The notes under the pieces are model-generated. The model was not told the DNA's origin. It was given only the letters and a program-made list of their open reading frames with translations, and did not search any database. Position numbers and translations under genes: made by a program. 64,000 nucleotides of DNA from Thermodesulfobacteriota bacterium (GTDB lineage Bacteria; Desulfobacterota; GWC2-55-46): contig CP129479.1 in the NCBI GenBank assembly GCA_030583865.1, positions 632,744 to 696,743 on the forward strand. Reading direction: 5' to 3'. Shown in pieces: positions 24,305-32,369 of this stretch. Each line of letters opens with the position of its first letter. Position 1 is the stretch's first letter.

Positions 24305-25102
24305 ATGAGAAGGAAGAACAGGTCCAGGCCAAAGGCGGAGCCCCCGGCCGTCAGCCGGAACATATCGATAGTGCTGGTAGAGCCGCAGAGCTCGGGCAAC
24401 GTCGGAAGCACGGCCCGGGCCATGAGGAACACCGGTTTTTCCGACCTGGTGCTCATAAACCCGTGCGAATACAGGAATAACGAGTCCTATTCGATGGCCT
24501 GCAAGGCCGACGGCGTGCTTGAGACGGCCCGGGTCTTCCCGGACCTTGAAAGCTTCATCCCGGAGCCGCGCGTACTCGTCGGGACGACCCGGAGGATAGG
24601 CAGGCACAGGTACCCGGTACTGACCCTTTCCGAGGCTGTCCCGGAGATCCTCCGGCTTGCGGCCTCAAACAGGGTAGCCATACTCTTCGGCAGGGAAGAC
24701 AAGGGGCTCCTTAACGAGGAGATACCCCTTTGCGACATGCTCGTGGAGATACCCACGTCCGACGATTACCCTTCCATAAACCTCTCGCACGCGGTCTTTA
24801 CGGTCTGCCACCACCTTTACACCGGAGCCTCTCCCAAGGCGCCTACCATAAAGGTTGCGCCGAGAGGCGAGCTCGAGCAGATGTACGGGCACATGGAGAG
24901 GACGCTCCGTGGCATAGGCTACGGCGACAAGGGCGGGGAATATCTCCTCGAAGCAATGATGCGGAGCTTCAGGCGCCTCTTCGGGAGGACCGGCCTCATG
25001 GAAAAGGAGGTCAACATGCTCCGCGGGGTATTCACGCAGATAGAGGCCCGGACGACAAACACTGAAGACGGGGAAAAAGGGCATGCAGGAGCAGGAGCTT
25101 AA
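24305..25102 (+). CDS. trmJ: tRNA/rRNA methyltransferase of the TrmJ family
   Basis: A 265-residue SPOUT methyltransferase. The N-terminal half has SIVLVEPQSSGNVGSTARAM and GFSDLVLINP. Knot motifs ILFGREDKGLLNEE and SINLSHAV near residue 160 form the S-adenosylmethionine site. A C-terminal helical extension of about 80 residues fits TrmJ, which 2'-O-methylates position 32 of tRNA. GAAGGAGAG precedes the ATG, and TATACT at 24263-24268 may be its -10. It overlaps the next gene by 20 bases. Confidence 0.87.
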   Translation: MRRKNRSRPKAEPPAVSRNISIVLVEPQSSGNVGSTARAMRNTGFSDLVLINPCEYRNNESYSMACKADGVLETARVFPDLESFIPEPRVLVGTTRRIGRHRYPVLTLSEAVPEILRLAASNRVAILFGREDKGLLNEEIPLCDMLVEIPTSDDYPSINLSHAVFTVCHHLYTGASPKAPTIKVAPRGELEQMYGHMERTLRGIGYGDKGGEYLLEAMMRSFRRLFGRTGLMEKEVNMLRGVFTQIEARTTNTEDGEKGHAGAGA

Positions 25103-26000
25103 CAGGAAGATGCTCGAGAGCGCTTCCGCGGCCCTGAAGGACGCGAAGGCCGAGGCGCTCCTACTTTTCGTCGACGCGGCGGAGGACAAGACCTTCTGGC
25201 GGAGGTCCAGGGCCAGGAAGAAGTTCATCCTCATCACGCAGGACGCCGAGACCGCCTCGGCCCTTGAATGCTTCAGAAAAGAGGTCAAGGCGGTCCTCAA
25301 GCTCCCGGTAGTGAGGCTCACCAGGGTTGGACAGGTAAAGCTCTCCCTCATCATGGGCGTGACCGAGGGGCTCATAAAAAGCTCTGACAAGGTCGTATGC
25401 GTGGCGGGCCTCCCTGTCCACGGCGTGCTCGATACACTCATGATAATAGACCTCGAGCGCGAGGCCGAGGTCTTCAGCGCCATGGGCATCTCGATGGACC
25501 TCCTGAAGAAGGTCAAGCCCGAGGTGCTCGAAGCGGTCCTGAACATCGCGCTCGAGCTTTCCAGCGAGGGCCGCGAGGGGAGGACCGTCGGCACGACCTT
25601 CGTCATAGGCGACAACGACAAGGTCATGGAGCTCTCACGCCCGCTCATAATGAACCCATTCAAGGGCTATCCCGAGGAGGCCCGGAACATACTCGACGAG
25701 GCGGTCCACGAGACCATCAAGGAATACTCCCTCCTTGACGGCGCGTTCGTCATAAGGGAGGACGGGGTCGTCATGGCCGCCGGGATCCACCTGGACGCGG
25801 CCCTCAAGGAAGAGGGGCTCATGCCGGGGCTCGGCTGCAGGCACATGGCAGCCGCGGGCATAACCGACGTGACCGGCGCAGCGGCCATAACCATCTCCGG
25901 CTCAACGGGCATTGTGCGCATATTCAGGAAGGGGAAGGTGCTTCTCGAGCTTGAAAAGCCGCTCGCCAAGCCCGTAAACAAGCCAGTATCCGCGCCTTGA
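25083..26000 (+). CDS. DacZ-like diadenylate cyclase family protein (DisA_N domain)
   Basis: A 305-residue protein. The first ~130 residues form an alpha/beta domain (pyruvate-kinase-C-like in DacZ relatives). The C-terminal half is a diadenylate cyclase domain with the DGA motif at 219-221 (LLDGAFVIREDGVVMAAG). The second motif region, GLGCRHMAAAGITDVTGAAA, continues ISGSTGIVRIF. In active enzymes the second motif is RHR; here R253-H254-M255 replaces the last Arg with Met. It should make cyclic di-AMP if active, but the change leaves this open. It overlaps trmJ by 20 bases, indicating translational coupling. Confidence 0.75.
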   Translation: MQEQELNRKMLESASAALKDAKAEALLLFVDAAEDKTFWRRSRARKKFILITQDAETASALECFRKEVKAVLKLPVVRLTRVGQVKLSLIMGVTEGLIKSSDKVVCVAGLPVHGVLDTLMIIDLEREAEVFSAMGISMDLLKKVKPEVLEAVLNIALELSSEGREGRTVGTTFVIGDNDKVMELSRPLIMNPFKGYPEEARNILDEAVHETIKEYSLLDGAFVIREDGVVMAAGIHLDAALKEEGLMPGLGCRHMAAAGITDVTGAAAITISGSTGIVRIFRKGKVLLELEKPLAKPVNKPVSAP

Positions 26001-26132
26001 AGCCTCGCGCTTGACAAGCGGCGCCTAGAAATGCAATCATCAGCCTGGAACTTATAAAGGCAGCCTTAAAAGGCTTCCTAAAGACATATCCTGGTAAGCC
26101 CGCAAGGGCTTGGCAGGCCGGCTTGGACTTTT

Positions 26133-26287
26133 GAGAGAACCTTTTTGTAAAAAGGTTCTCTCAAACTCTCTCCAAAAACTTTCAGTTCTTCCTTAGAGTG
26201 CCCCCTTTAGGGGGCACTCTAAGGAACTAAAAGTCTTTGAAGGGGGTCTGGGGGAAACCTTTCTACAGAAAGTTTCCCCCAAAAAGG
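26133..26287. repeat. Family C triple-hairpin repeat, copy C1
   Basis: Three consecutive palindromes are present: GAGAACCTTTTTGTAAAAAGGTTCTC; CTTAGAGTGCCCCC/GGGGGCACTCTAAG; and GGGGGAAACTTTC-like arms around CTACAG. The linkers CAGTTCTT and AAAGTCTTTGAAGGGGGT are shared with copy C2 at 58138, which is in the opposite orientation. It lies between the diadenylate cyclase gene and the cobalamin riboswitch and could stop transcription in both directions. Confidence 0.75.
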
Positions 26288-26289
26288 TC

Positions 26290-26456
26290 TAACCGGCCTG
26301 TCAAGGGAATCCCGTGATCCGCCTGGGTGCGGAAAATCGGGAACGGACCCGCCACTGTGAGCGGATACGAAACCCGCATGAGCCACTGGCCTTAATGGCC
26401 GGGAAGGCGCGGGGAGTAGGTTGTTAATCCGCAAGTCAGGAGACCTGCCAGGATGT
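26290..26456 (+). promoter_or_regulatory. Cobalamin (adenosylcobalamin) riboswitch
   Basis: The segment contains the conserved core CGGACCCGCCACTGTGAGCG, then GCCACTGG, GGGAAGGC and the 3' element AAGTCAGGAGACCTGCC. An upstream AAGGGAATCCCGTGATCC strand is also present. These are the hallmarks of the B12 riboswitch. It lies ahead of the cobalt/cobalamin gene run beginning at 26630, with a terminator between. Confidence 0.93.
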
Positions 26457-26521
26457 GCCTCACGGATCTTCGATGGTAAAGAAGGTGAGGGCGGTTGCGC
26501 TGGTTTTTCGAGTCTCCGCAG

Positions 26522-26553
26522 ACCCTCCCTTCGTAAGAAGAGGGGGTTTTTTT
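26522..26553 (+). terminator. Riboswitch-controlled intrinsic terminator
   Basis: The arms ACCCTCCCTTC and GAAGAGGGGGT form an 11-base-pair stem (one mismatch, one G-U pair) around a GTAA loop, followed directly by seven T. Its place between the B12 riboswitch and the first cobalamin gene suggests termination when cobalamin is bound. Confidence 0.8.
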
Positions 26554-26629
26554 ATTTTCACGCGGTCATGGCGGTTTTGTCGAGAGCGCCTGGTTTCAGG
26601 GGCGTACATCTGAAGCGGAGCATATTGTG

Positions 26630-27658
26630 ATGTCTGATGCGAGAGGTTCAAAGGCCGTATTGCTTCTCGGCCACGGGAGCAAGGCCGGCGAGGCCAACGA
26701 GACTCTTAGAATGGTTGCGCGGGCCGTGAAGGAGGCGGGCGGGTACGGCATAGTCCAGCCCGCGTTCCTCCAGATGGAGAGCCCGGACTTTCAGGAGGCC
26801 GTGGATATAATGGTCGATAAGGGGTTTGCGGACATAACGGTCATGCCGTATTTCCTCTACATGGGCCTCCATGTGACAAAGGACCTGCCCGAGGAGATAG
26901 AGCGTGCAAAGGAGAAGCACAAGGGGCTCAGGATTTCAGTCAAGGACAGCCTCGGCTTCCATGAGAAGCTCGTTGACATAACCATAGAGCGGATAGAGAC
27001 GGGGGCCCCCAAGGCGGCCGGCGTCCCCTGCCAGCACCCGATAGAAAAAGAGAGCTTCAGGATATTATCCTCCGAAATGGACGATAGCGCTTTTTCGACC
27101 CTCGAGCTCCCGATAATAAGGAGGGTCATACACTCTACCGCCGATTTCGAGTACAAGGACCTGCTATGTTTCAGCCCCGGCGCTGTGGAGGCAGGGGTCG
27201 AGGCGCTGAGGGCCGGACGGGATATAATAACGGACGTAAGGATGATAGAGGCCGGGATATCGAAGGCAAGGCTTGCTCCCTTCGGCTCGGCCGTCCGCTG
27301 TTTCTCGTCTGACAGGGACGTGGCCATGACGGCTGAAAGAGAGGGGCTTACAAAGACGGCTGCCTCCATGAGAAAGGCCTCGAAGTGGATGGAAGGCTCG
27401 ATAGTGGCGATTGGGAACGCGCCGACCGCGCTCCTTGAGCTTTTAAGGATTGTGAAGGAGGGCGGGCCGAGGCCCGCCCTCGTCATAGGCGTGCCCGTCG
27501 GTTTCGTTGGCGCAATCGAATCCAAGGAAGAACTCGCAAAAAGCGGCCTGGCGCACATACTCACGAGAGGGCGTAAGGGCGGGAGCACCGTTGCCGTGGC
27601 CATAGTGAACGCCATTGCGATACTCGCCTCCGAGCTCGCCCAAAGCAGGGCCAGGTAG
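26630..27658 (+). CDS. CbiX-CbiC fusion: cobaltochelatase plus cobalt-precorrin-8 methylmutase
   Basis: A 342-residue two-domain enzyme. Residues 1 to about 125 are a short CbiX-type chelatase (VLLLGHGSKAGEANETL, VMPYFLYMGLHVTKDLP), which inserts cobalt into sirohydrochlorin. Residues from about 140 are CbiC/CobH (RRVIHSTADFEY, GRDIITDVRMIEAGI, VAIGNAPTALLEL, VGVPVGFVGAIESKEEL), which moves the C11 methyl to C12 to give cobyrinic acid. The fusion links the first and a late step of anaerobic corrin synthesis. GGAG lies nine bases before the ATG at 26630; a GTG at 26627 is also possible. It is controlled by the upstream riboswitch. Confidence 0.88.
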   Translation: MSDARGSKAVLLLGHGSKAGEANETLRMVARAVKEAGGYGIVQPAFLQMESPDFQEAVDIMVDKGFADITVMPYFLYMGLHVTKDLPEEIERAKEKHKGLRISVKDSLGFHEKLVDITIERIETGAPKAAGVPCQHPIEKESFRILSSEMDDSAFSTLELPIIRRVIHSTADFEYKDLLCFSPGAVEAGVEALRAGRDIITDVRMIEAGISKARLAPFGSAVRCFSSDRDVAMTAEREGLTKTAASMRKASKWMEGSIVAIGNAPTALLELLRIVKEGGPRPALVIGVPVGFVGAIESKEELAKSGLAHILTRGRKGGSTVAVAIVNAIAILASELAQSRAR

Positions 27659-27674
27659 TCCGGTGTAGAATTGA

Positions 27675-27807
27675 GGCAACCTCTAAAAATTGCTATATTC
27701 TGCGCAGGTTACGTGAATAAAAATGCTAAACATATTCGCATATATGCTCCGCTTTTTATTCCCGCCCTTCCGGGAAAAGCGGGATAAATTTCTAATTAGA
27801 GGTTGCC
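27675..27807. repeat. Family B palindromic repeat, copy B3
   Basis: The ends AGGCAACCTCTA and TAGAGGTTGCCCT are complementary. The core keeps GTGAATAAAAATGC, CATATATGCTCCGC and TTTTTATTC. It begins about 17 bases after the CbiX-CbiC stop codon. Confidence 0.85.
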
Positions 27808-27851
27808 CTGAATCAGGCTTTTGCCTTTTTTGATCTCAATGGCGAGCGATA

Positions 27852-28823
27852 ATGCACATACCTGACGGATACCTGAGCCCGGCGACCTGCGGCGTTTTTT
27901 ACGCGGCAATGGCCCCGGTCTGGTACTTCGCCTCGAAGAGGGCGGAAAAGACCCTGAAGCCCAGGGAGATGCCTTTACTTGCGCTCGGCGCGGCATTCGT
28001 CTTCGTCATCATGATGTTCAACATCCCGCTCCCTGGCGGCTCTTCCGGTCACATGGCGGGCGGCGCGGTCGTGGCCATAGCCCTCGGGCCCTGGGCAGGG
28101 ATAATCGCCATGAGCCTCGCGCTCGCGCTCCAGGCGTTCCTCTTCGGAGACGGCGGTCTCATGGCGCTTGCGGCCAACTGCTTCAATATGGCCGTTGTCA
28201 TGAGCCTTTCGGGATACGGTATTTACAGGGCGCTCGCCTTCGGCGAGCCTGGCCCCGGGAGAAGGTTTTTCGCAGCGGCGGTTGCGGCATACGTCGCCGT
28301 AAACCTGGCCGCCCTTGCCGTGGCAGTGGAGCTGGGCATGCAGCCTCTTCTGGCAGCCGGGGCCGACGGCAGGCCGCTCTACGCGCCGTACCCGCTCTCC
28401 ATATCGGTGCCGGCGATGATGCTGCCGCACCTCTTCTTTTTTGGGCCCATCGAGGCTGTCGGGACCGCCCTTGTGGTATCCTATGTGCACGGGATGAATA
28501 GGGGCCTGCTCCACGAGGGGAAAGGGTCGCTTAAGCCCTTGTGGATCGCGATGGCCGTTCTTGCGGTGCTTACGCCCGCAGGGCTTATCGCGTCCGGCAC
28601 GCCCTGGGGCGAATGGGGAAAGGAAGAGCTTGCAGAGCTCATAGGCTATGTGCCCTCGGGGATGGAGAGGTACGGAGAGGCATGGAAGGGGCTTGTCCCG
28701 GATTACAGCCTTCCGCGGATGAGCGGCTTGCCTGAGCCGGTCGTATATATGCTGTCGGCCCTCCTCGGGAGCGCGCTCCTGGTCGCGGCCGTATACGCTT
28801 GGGGCAGGATATGGCGGAGGTGA
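27852..28823 (+). CDS. cbiM: Cobalt ECF transporter S component CbiM (with C-terminal CbiN/PDGLE-like part)
   Basis: A 323-residue membrane protein. It starts with the family-defining MHIPDGYLSPATC, in which the N-terminal Met-His segment binds the metal. It continues with FNIPLPGGSSGHMAGG, GPWAGIIAMSLALALQAFLFGDGG and seven or so spans. The last ~90 residues (ASGTPWGEWGKEEL, GYVPSGMER, then a final span) resemble the PDGLE/CbiN-type domain. With the next two genes it forms a Co2+ uptake transporter of the energy-coupling-factor type in the inner membrane. cbiQ starts within its 3' end. Confidence 0.92.
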   Translation: MHIPDGYLSPATCGVFYAAMAPVWYFASKRAEKTLKPREMPLLALGAAFVFVIMMFNIPLPGGSSGHMAGGAVVAIALGPWAGIIAMSLALALQAFLFGDGGLMALAANCFNMAVVMSLSGYGIYRALAFGEPGPGRRFFAAAVAAYVAVNLAALAVAVELGMQPLLAAGADGRPLYAPYPLSISVPAMMLPHLFFFGPIEAVGTALVVSYVHGMNRGLLHEGKGSLKPLWIAMAVLAVLTPAGLIASGTPWGEWGKEELAELIGYVPSGMERYGEAWKGLVPDYSLPRMSGLPEPVVYMLSALLGSALLVAAVYAWGRIWRR

Positions 28824-29680
28824 CCCTGCCGGAGTGGCTTAAAGGCCGGGAAGAGGCGCCCGCCTTCCTGAAGGCCGGGAGCGCGGGCTTCATTGAAAGG
28901 AGCCTCTTCAACTTCGCCTCGGCAATGAAAAGGGTATATGTTGCCGGAGACTATTCTTCGAGAAAAGGGGCGCTCCAGGCAATCGAGCCCAGGGCAAAGC
29001 TTGCTGGTTTTTTCTTCATCATAATAGCCGCCTCGCTTGCCCATAGCGCAATCTTTTTAGGAGGGGTGCTCGTCCTGGCCGTTGCCCTTTCATCCGTGTC
29101 GCGGATAGGGCCGGGCACCCTCGTTAAGAGGACGCTTCCGGCGTTCGTATTTACGTTCGTCATAGCCGTACCCGTTATCTTCGGCGCGGTTACGCCCGGG
29201 AAGGAAGTCCTGGACGTTTTCGGGGCGTCGGTCACTCGCGAGGGGCTCAGTAGCGCGGGTTTTTTCCTCTTGAGGGTCGCTGCGATGGTCTCGATTGCGA
29301 TGCTCCTTTCGCTTACGACCAGGGAGGCTGATTTTTTCCGCGGGATCGGGAGGTTCGTCCCGGCGTTTTTCGCCAGCGCGCTCTTTTTGACCTTCAGGTA
29401 CGCGTTCGTGCTTATAAAGATAGCCGAGGACTCGGCCCTCGCGAGGAAAGCGAGGACGATAACCGGAGCCCGCGGGGTTGAATCCCGGGCCTGGTTCGCC
29501 GGAAGGGCTGCGCTCCTCCTTAAAAAGGCATACGGCGTTGCCGAAGAGGTTGGCATGGCAATGGTATCGAGGGGCTTTGACGGGAAGCTTAAGGTCGCTG
29601 CGTCCCGGGCGCTCCGGGGAAGGGACTACCTCTGGCTCGGGTTCGCGAGCTTCGTCCTTTTCCTCTCCTTCGGCGCGTGA
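28811..29680 (+). CDS. cbiQ: Cobalt ECF transporter transmembrane component CbiQ
   Basis: A 289-residue T component. After a soluble N-terminal stretch of about 60 residues, several spans follow (LAGFFFIIIAASLAHS, ALSSVSRI, FVFTFVIAVPVIFGA). The conserved cytoplasmic coupling helices include ARKARTITGARGVES and AMVSRGFDG, the latter the Ala-x-x-x-Arg-Gly-type motif that contacts the ATPase. ATG 28811 overlaps the cbiM end. The N-terminal extension is somewhat longer than usual. Confidence 0.9.
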   Translation: MAEVTLPEWLKGREEAPAFLKAGSAGFIERSLFNFASAMKRVYVAGDYSSRKGALQAIEPRAKLAGFFFIIIAASLAHSAIFLGGVLVLAVALSSVSRIGPGTLVKRTLPAFVFTFVIAVPVIFGAVTPGKEVLDVFGASVTREGLSSAGFFLLRVAAMVSIAMLLSLTTREADFFRGIGRFVPAFFASALFLTFRYAFVLIKIAEDSALARKARTITGARGVESRAWFAGRAALLLKKAYGVAEEVGMAMVSRGFDGKLKVAASRALRGRDYLWLGFASFVLFLSFGA

Positions 29681-30498
29681 GCCGCGTAGCGGAAGAGGTC
29701 CTGAGGGCTGAAGGGGTAAGCTTCTCATACGGCCCGGCCCCGGCCCTCTCAGGCGTTAGCTTCAGCGTCGCCAGGGGCGAATGCCTGGCCATACTCGGGG
29801 CGAACGGGAGTGGGAAGTCGACCCTCCTCAAGCTCCTGGACGGCCTCATCTTCCCGTCCTCCGGAGGCCTCTTCTTCGAGGGCAGGCCGATAACGGAAGA
29901 GGCCTTGAAAGGCGAGTTCCTCGCCCGGTTCAGGTCAGGCGTGGGCTTCGTCTTCCCCGAGCCGGACGTGCAGCTCTTCTGCCCGACGGTCTTCGACGAG
30001 CTCGCGTTCGGCCCTCTCCAGCTCGGGCTGGGGGCCGGGGAGGCGGCGAAAAGGGCTGGGGACCTCCTCAGTATGCTCGGCATCGAATCGCTCAGGGACA
30101 GGCCGCCGTATTCCTTGAGCGGCGGAGAGAAGAAGAAGGTGGCAATAGCGTCGGTCCTGGCGATAAACCCGGGGGTGCTCCTCCTGGATGAGCCCACGAA
30201 CGGGCTCGACCCGAGAAGCCAGGTCTGGCTCTACGAGCTCCTTCTCTCCTTGAGGGACTTGGGTAAAACGGTTATAATCGCAACCCATGACCTGAGCCTC
30301 GCGGGCGACCTCTCGGAAAGGGTTCTGGTGCTGGACGAATCGCATGCGATAGCGGCGGATGGGCCGGCAGGCGGGGTACTCAAGGACAAGGACCTGCTCC
30401 TTGCCGCTAACATCATACACGAGCACGAACACAGGCACGGCGATATAGTACACAGGCACAGCCACGGGCCGTTCTCCACGCATGACGAGCACGATTAG
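29677..30498 (+). CDS. cbiO: Cobalt ECF transporter ATP-binding protein CbiO with His-rich tail
   Basis: A 273-residue ABC ATPase. Walker A is GANGSGKST, the Q-loop region reads GFVFPEPDVQLFCPTV, the signature is YSLSGGEKKKVAI, and Walker B is LLLDEPTNGLD. The switch His is in IATHDL. The last ~25 residues contain about nine His (EHEHRHGDIVHRHSHG), a probable metal-binding tail. It starts with GTG overlapping the cbiQ stop by four bases. It energises CbiMQ-mediated cobalt import. Confidence 0.92.
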   Translation: MSRVAEEVLRAEGVSFSYGPAPALSGVSFSVARGECLAILGANGSGKSTLLKLLDGLIFPSSGGLFFEGRPITEEALKGEFLARFRSGVGFVFPEPDVQLFCPTVFDELAFGPLQLGLGAGEAAKRAGDLLSMLGIESLRDRPPYSLSGGEKKKVAIASVLAINPGVLLLDEPTNGLDPRSQVWLYELLLSLRDLGKTVIIATHDLSLAGDLSERVLVLDESHAIAADGPAGGVLKDKDLLLAANIIHEHEHRHGDIVHRHSHGPFSTHDEHD

Positions 30499-30527
30499 CT
30501 AAATCCGCATTGATAACAAACGCGGTT

Positions 30528-30674
30528 AAGGCTATCTCTGAAAATAGTTATTTTTCCTGATCTCTGTGTCAGGGCTGAAATAAAAATGCTCATATATTCC
30601 CTATATATGCTGCGCTTTTTATTTCCGCCCTTCCTTGACCTCAGAGAAAATTCCTGATTTTTAGAGGCACCCTT
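30528..30674. repeat. Family B palindromic repeat, copy B4
   Basis: A diverged copy: ends AAGGCTATCTCTGAAAA and TTTTTAGAGGCACCCTT, core GAAATAAAAATGCTCATATA, TATATATGCTGCGCTTTTTA and CCCTTCCTTGA. It lies about 30 bases after the cbiO stop and 25 before cbtB. Confidence 0.8.
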
Positions 30675-30698
30675 AAAACCAAAAAGGAGGCAGCAGAT

Positions 30699-30866
30699 AT
30701 GGAAAGGACACTTGAAAGGGGCATGGACGCGCTCATGCCTGGCATCATACTCGTGGCCCTGGCGTTCGCGATGGTGGTGATCGCCTTCGGGATGGAGTCG
30801 ATCGCGCCCGGGGTGCACGACACCCTCCACGACTTCAGGCATGTGCTCGGAATGCCGTGCCACTGA
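30699..30866 (+). CDS. cbtB: CbtB small cobalt transporter subunit
   Basis: A 55-residue protein with one membrane span (IILVALAFAMVVIAFG). The C-terminal metal motif HDTLHDFRHVLGMPCH fits the HDxxHDxRH...PCH pattern of CbtB. AGGAGG precedes the ATG. CbtB proteins are found with CbtA in B12-regulated loci as predicted cobalt carriers. Confidence 0.85.
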   Translation: MERTLERGMDALMPGIILVALAFAMVVIAFGMESIAPGVHDTLHDFRHVLGMPCH

Positions 30867-30877
30867 CCGGAGGGGCC

Positions 30878-31297
30878 ATGACTTCGCTAAAAAGCAGCAT
30901 CAAGGCCGGCGCCATAGCCGGGGTCCTCTGGGGGTGGCTCTGCTACCTTGCGAATTTCTTAAGCGGCGTCTTCCCCTTTGAAGGGAGCTTCGCGCAGAAC
31001 TTCATCACCTTCTCGTTCGGCGGGGCCGTCTTCGGGGTCGTAACGGGCGGCCTCCTGGCCGTGGTCGGGAGGTTCCTGCCGTTCAGGAAGACGGTATTCA
31101 GGGCCGTATTCATCTCGGCGGCGCTGTGGGTCGTGTTGCGCCTTGCCGGTGACTTCCTCTCCATGATGGAGCCCGAGAGGTATCATCTCGTGAAGCCGGA
31201 GACGGTGCAGGGGTTCTTCCTTGCGCTCGCGCTCGGCGCCATACTCGGCCTTCTCCTTAAGAAAAACGAGAGGGCAACAGGGAATGCCGGAGCGTAA
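30878..31297 (+). CDS. Small four-span membrane protein, possible CbtA-like partner
   Basis: A 139-residue membrane protein with about four spans (AGAIAGVLWGWLCYLAN, FGGAVFGVVTGGLLAVVG, AVFISAALWVVLRLAG, LALALGAILGLLL). It follows cbtB by 11 bases with GGAGGGG before the ATG. CbtA is the expected partner but is usually longer, about 200 residues or more, with His motifs that are not evident here. The assignment rests mainly on position. It overlaps cbiD by 14 bases. Confidence 0.55.
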   Translation: MTSLKSSIKAGAIAGVLWGWLCYLANFLSGVFPFEGSFAQNFITFSFGGAVFGVVTGGLLAVVGRFLPFRKTVFRAVFISAALWVVLRLAGDFLSMMEPERYHLVKPETVQGFFLALALGAILGLLLKKNERATGNAGA

Positions 31298-32369
31298 GCT
31301 CAGGAAAGGTTATACGACCGGGACTTGCGCCGCTGCCGGGGCAAAGGCAGCGGCGCTCTTGCTTCTGGGAGGCCTGAGGCCGGGACACGTGGATGTGCCG
31401 CTGCCAAGAGGCGGGACATTGCGGGTGCCGGTAAAGTCGGTTGCGGGCGGGAAGGGTTCCGCCAGGGCCGTCATAGTAAAGGACGCGGGCGACGACCCGG
31501 ATGTGACGGACAAGGCCGAGTTCGTGGCCGAAGTCGAGACGCTCGGCGAGAACGCGAAGCGCGCATCCGTCAGGATCAGGGGCGGTCCCGGAGTAGGGGT
31601 CGTTACGAAACCCGGGCTGAAGGTCAGGCCGGGAAAACCCGCCATAAACCCTGTGCCGCTTGCCATGATAAGGCGGGCGGTCATTGAGGCTGCCGCCCTT
31701 TATGGGAGAAAGCCGATTTTCCTCGTGACCGTGTCGGTGCCCCGGGGTGCCGAGCTTGCCGCGAAGACCATGAACCCCCGGCTCGGCATCGTCGGCGGCA
31801 TATCCATTTTAGGCACTACCGGCATCGTCGAGCCCATGTCCCTTGCCGCGTACACCCATTCCATCTCGTGCGGCGTGAGCGTGGCCGCGGCAAGCGGCCT
31901 TCATGAGGTGGTCTTCTCGACCGGGCGGTCGAGCGAAAAGGCCGTGGAGAAAAGGCTCAAAGCCCCGGAGGCGGCCTGCGTACTCACAGGCGACCACATG
32001 GGCTACGCCCTCAGGGACGCGGCCACGAGGCCGGAGATAAAAAGGGTGGTCGTCGCCGGCCAGTTCGGAAAGTTCACAAAGCTCGCGGCAGGGCATTTCG
32101 AGACGCACTGCGGCGACGCGCCCATAGAGCTCGATTTCCTGGCCGGGCTTTGCGAAAGGCTCGGCGCGGGGAAAACGCTGGCCAAACGGATAAGAGAGGC
32201 AAATACCGCGAGGCACGCGTTTTTCATCTTGAAGGAAAACGGCCTTGAGAAGGCGCTGGACGAGGTCTCTATTCTGGTAAAAAGGAATGCGGAAAGGATA
32301 CTCGGCAAGGGGAAATCCGTGACCGCAATCCTTGTAGGGTATGACGGGGAGATATCTTCCATAAGATGA
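31284..32369 (+). CDS. cbiD: Cobalt-precorrin-5B C1-methyltransferase CbiD
   Basis: A 361-residue enzyme with the family's KLRKGYTTGTCAAAGAKAA start, VTKPGLKVRPGKPAINPVP, GGISILGTTGIVEPMS, and later VVVAGQFGKFTKLAAGHFETHC. CbiD methylates C1 of cobalt-precorrin-5B in the anaerobic corrin pathway. ATG 31284 is chosen because the family begins here; it overlaps the upstream membrane-protein gene, as usual in this compact operon. Confidence 0.92.
   Translation: MPERKLRKGYTTGTCAAAGAKAAALLLLGGLRPGHVDVPLPRGGTLRVPVKSVAGGKGSARAVIVKDAGDDPDVTDKAEFVAEVETLGENAKRASVRIRGGPGVGVVTKPGLKVRPGKPAINPVPLAMIRRAVIEAAALYGRKPIFLVTVSVPRGAELAAKTMNPRLGIVGGISILGTTGIVEPMSLAAYTHSISCGVSVAAASGLHEVVFSTGRSSEKAVEKRLKAPEAACVLTGDHMGYALRDAATRPEIKRVVVAGQFGKFTKLAAGHFETHCGDAPIELDFLAGLCERLGAGKTLAKRIREANTARHAFFILKENGLEKALDEVSILVKRNAERILGKGKSVTAILVGYDGEISSIR

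Noticed and set aside
30528-30674. B4 considered as a second riboswitch between cbiO and cbtB
   Set aside because: It lacks the conserved B12 riboswitch core and matches the family B repeats found beside unrelated genes.
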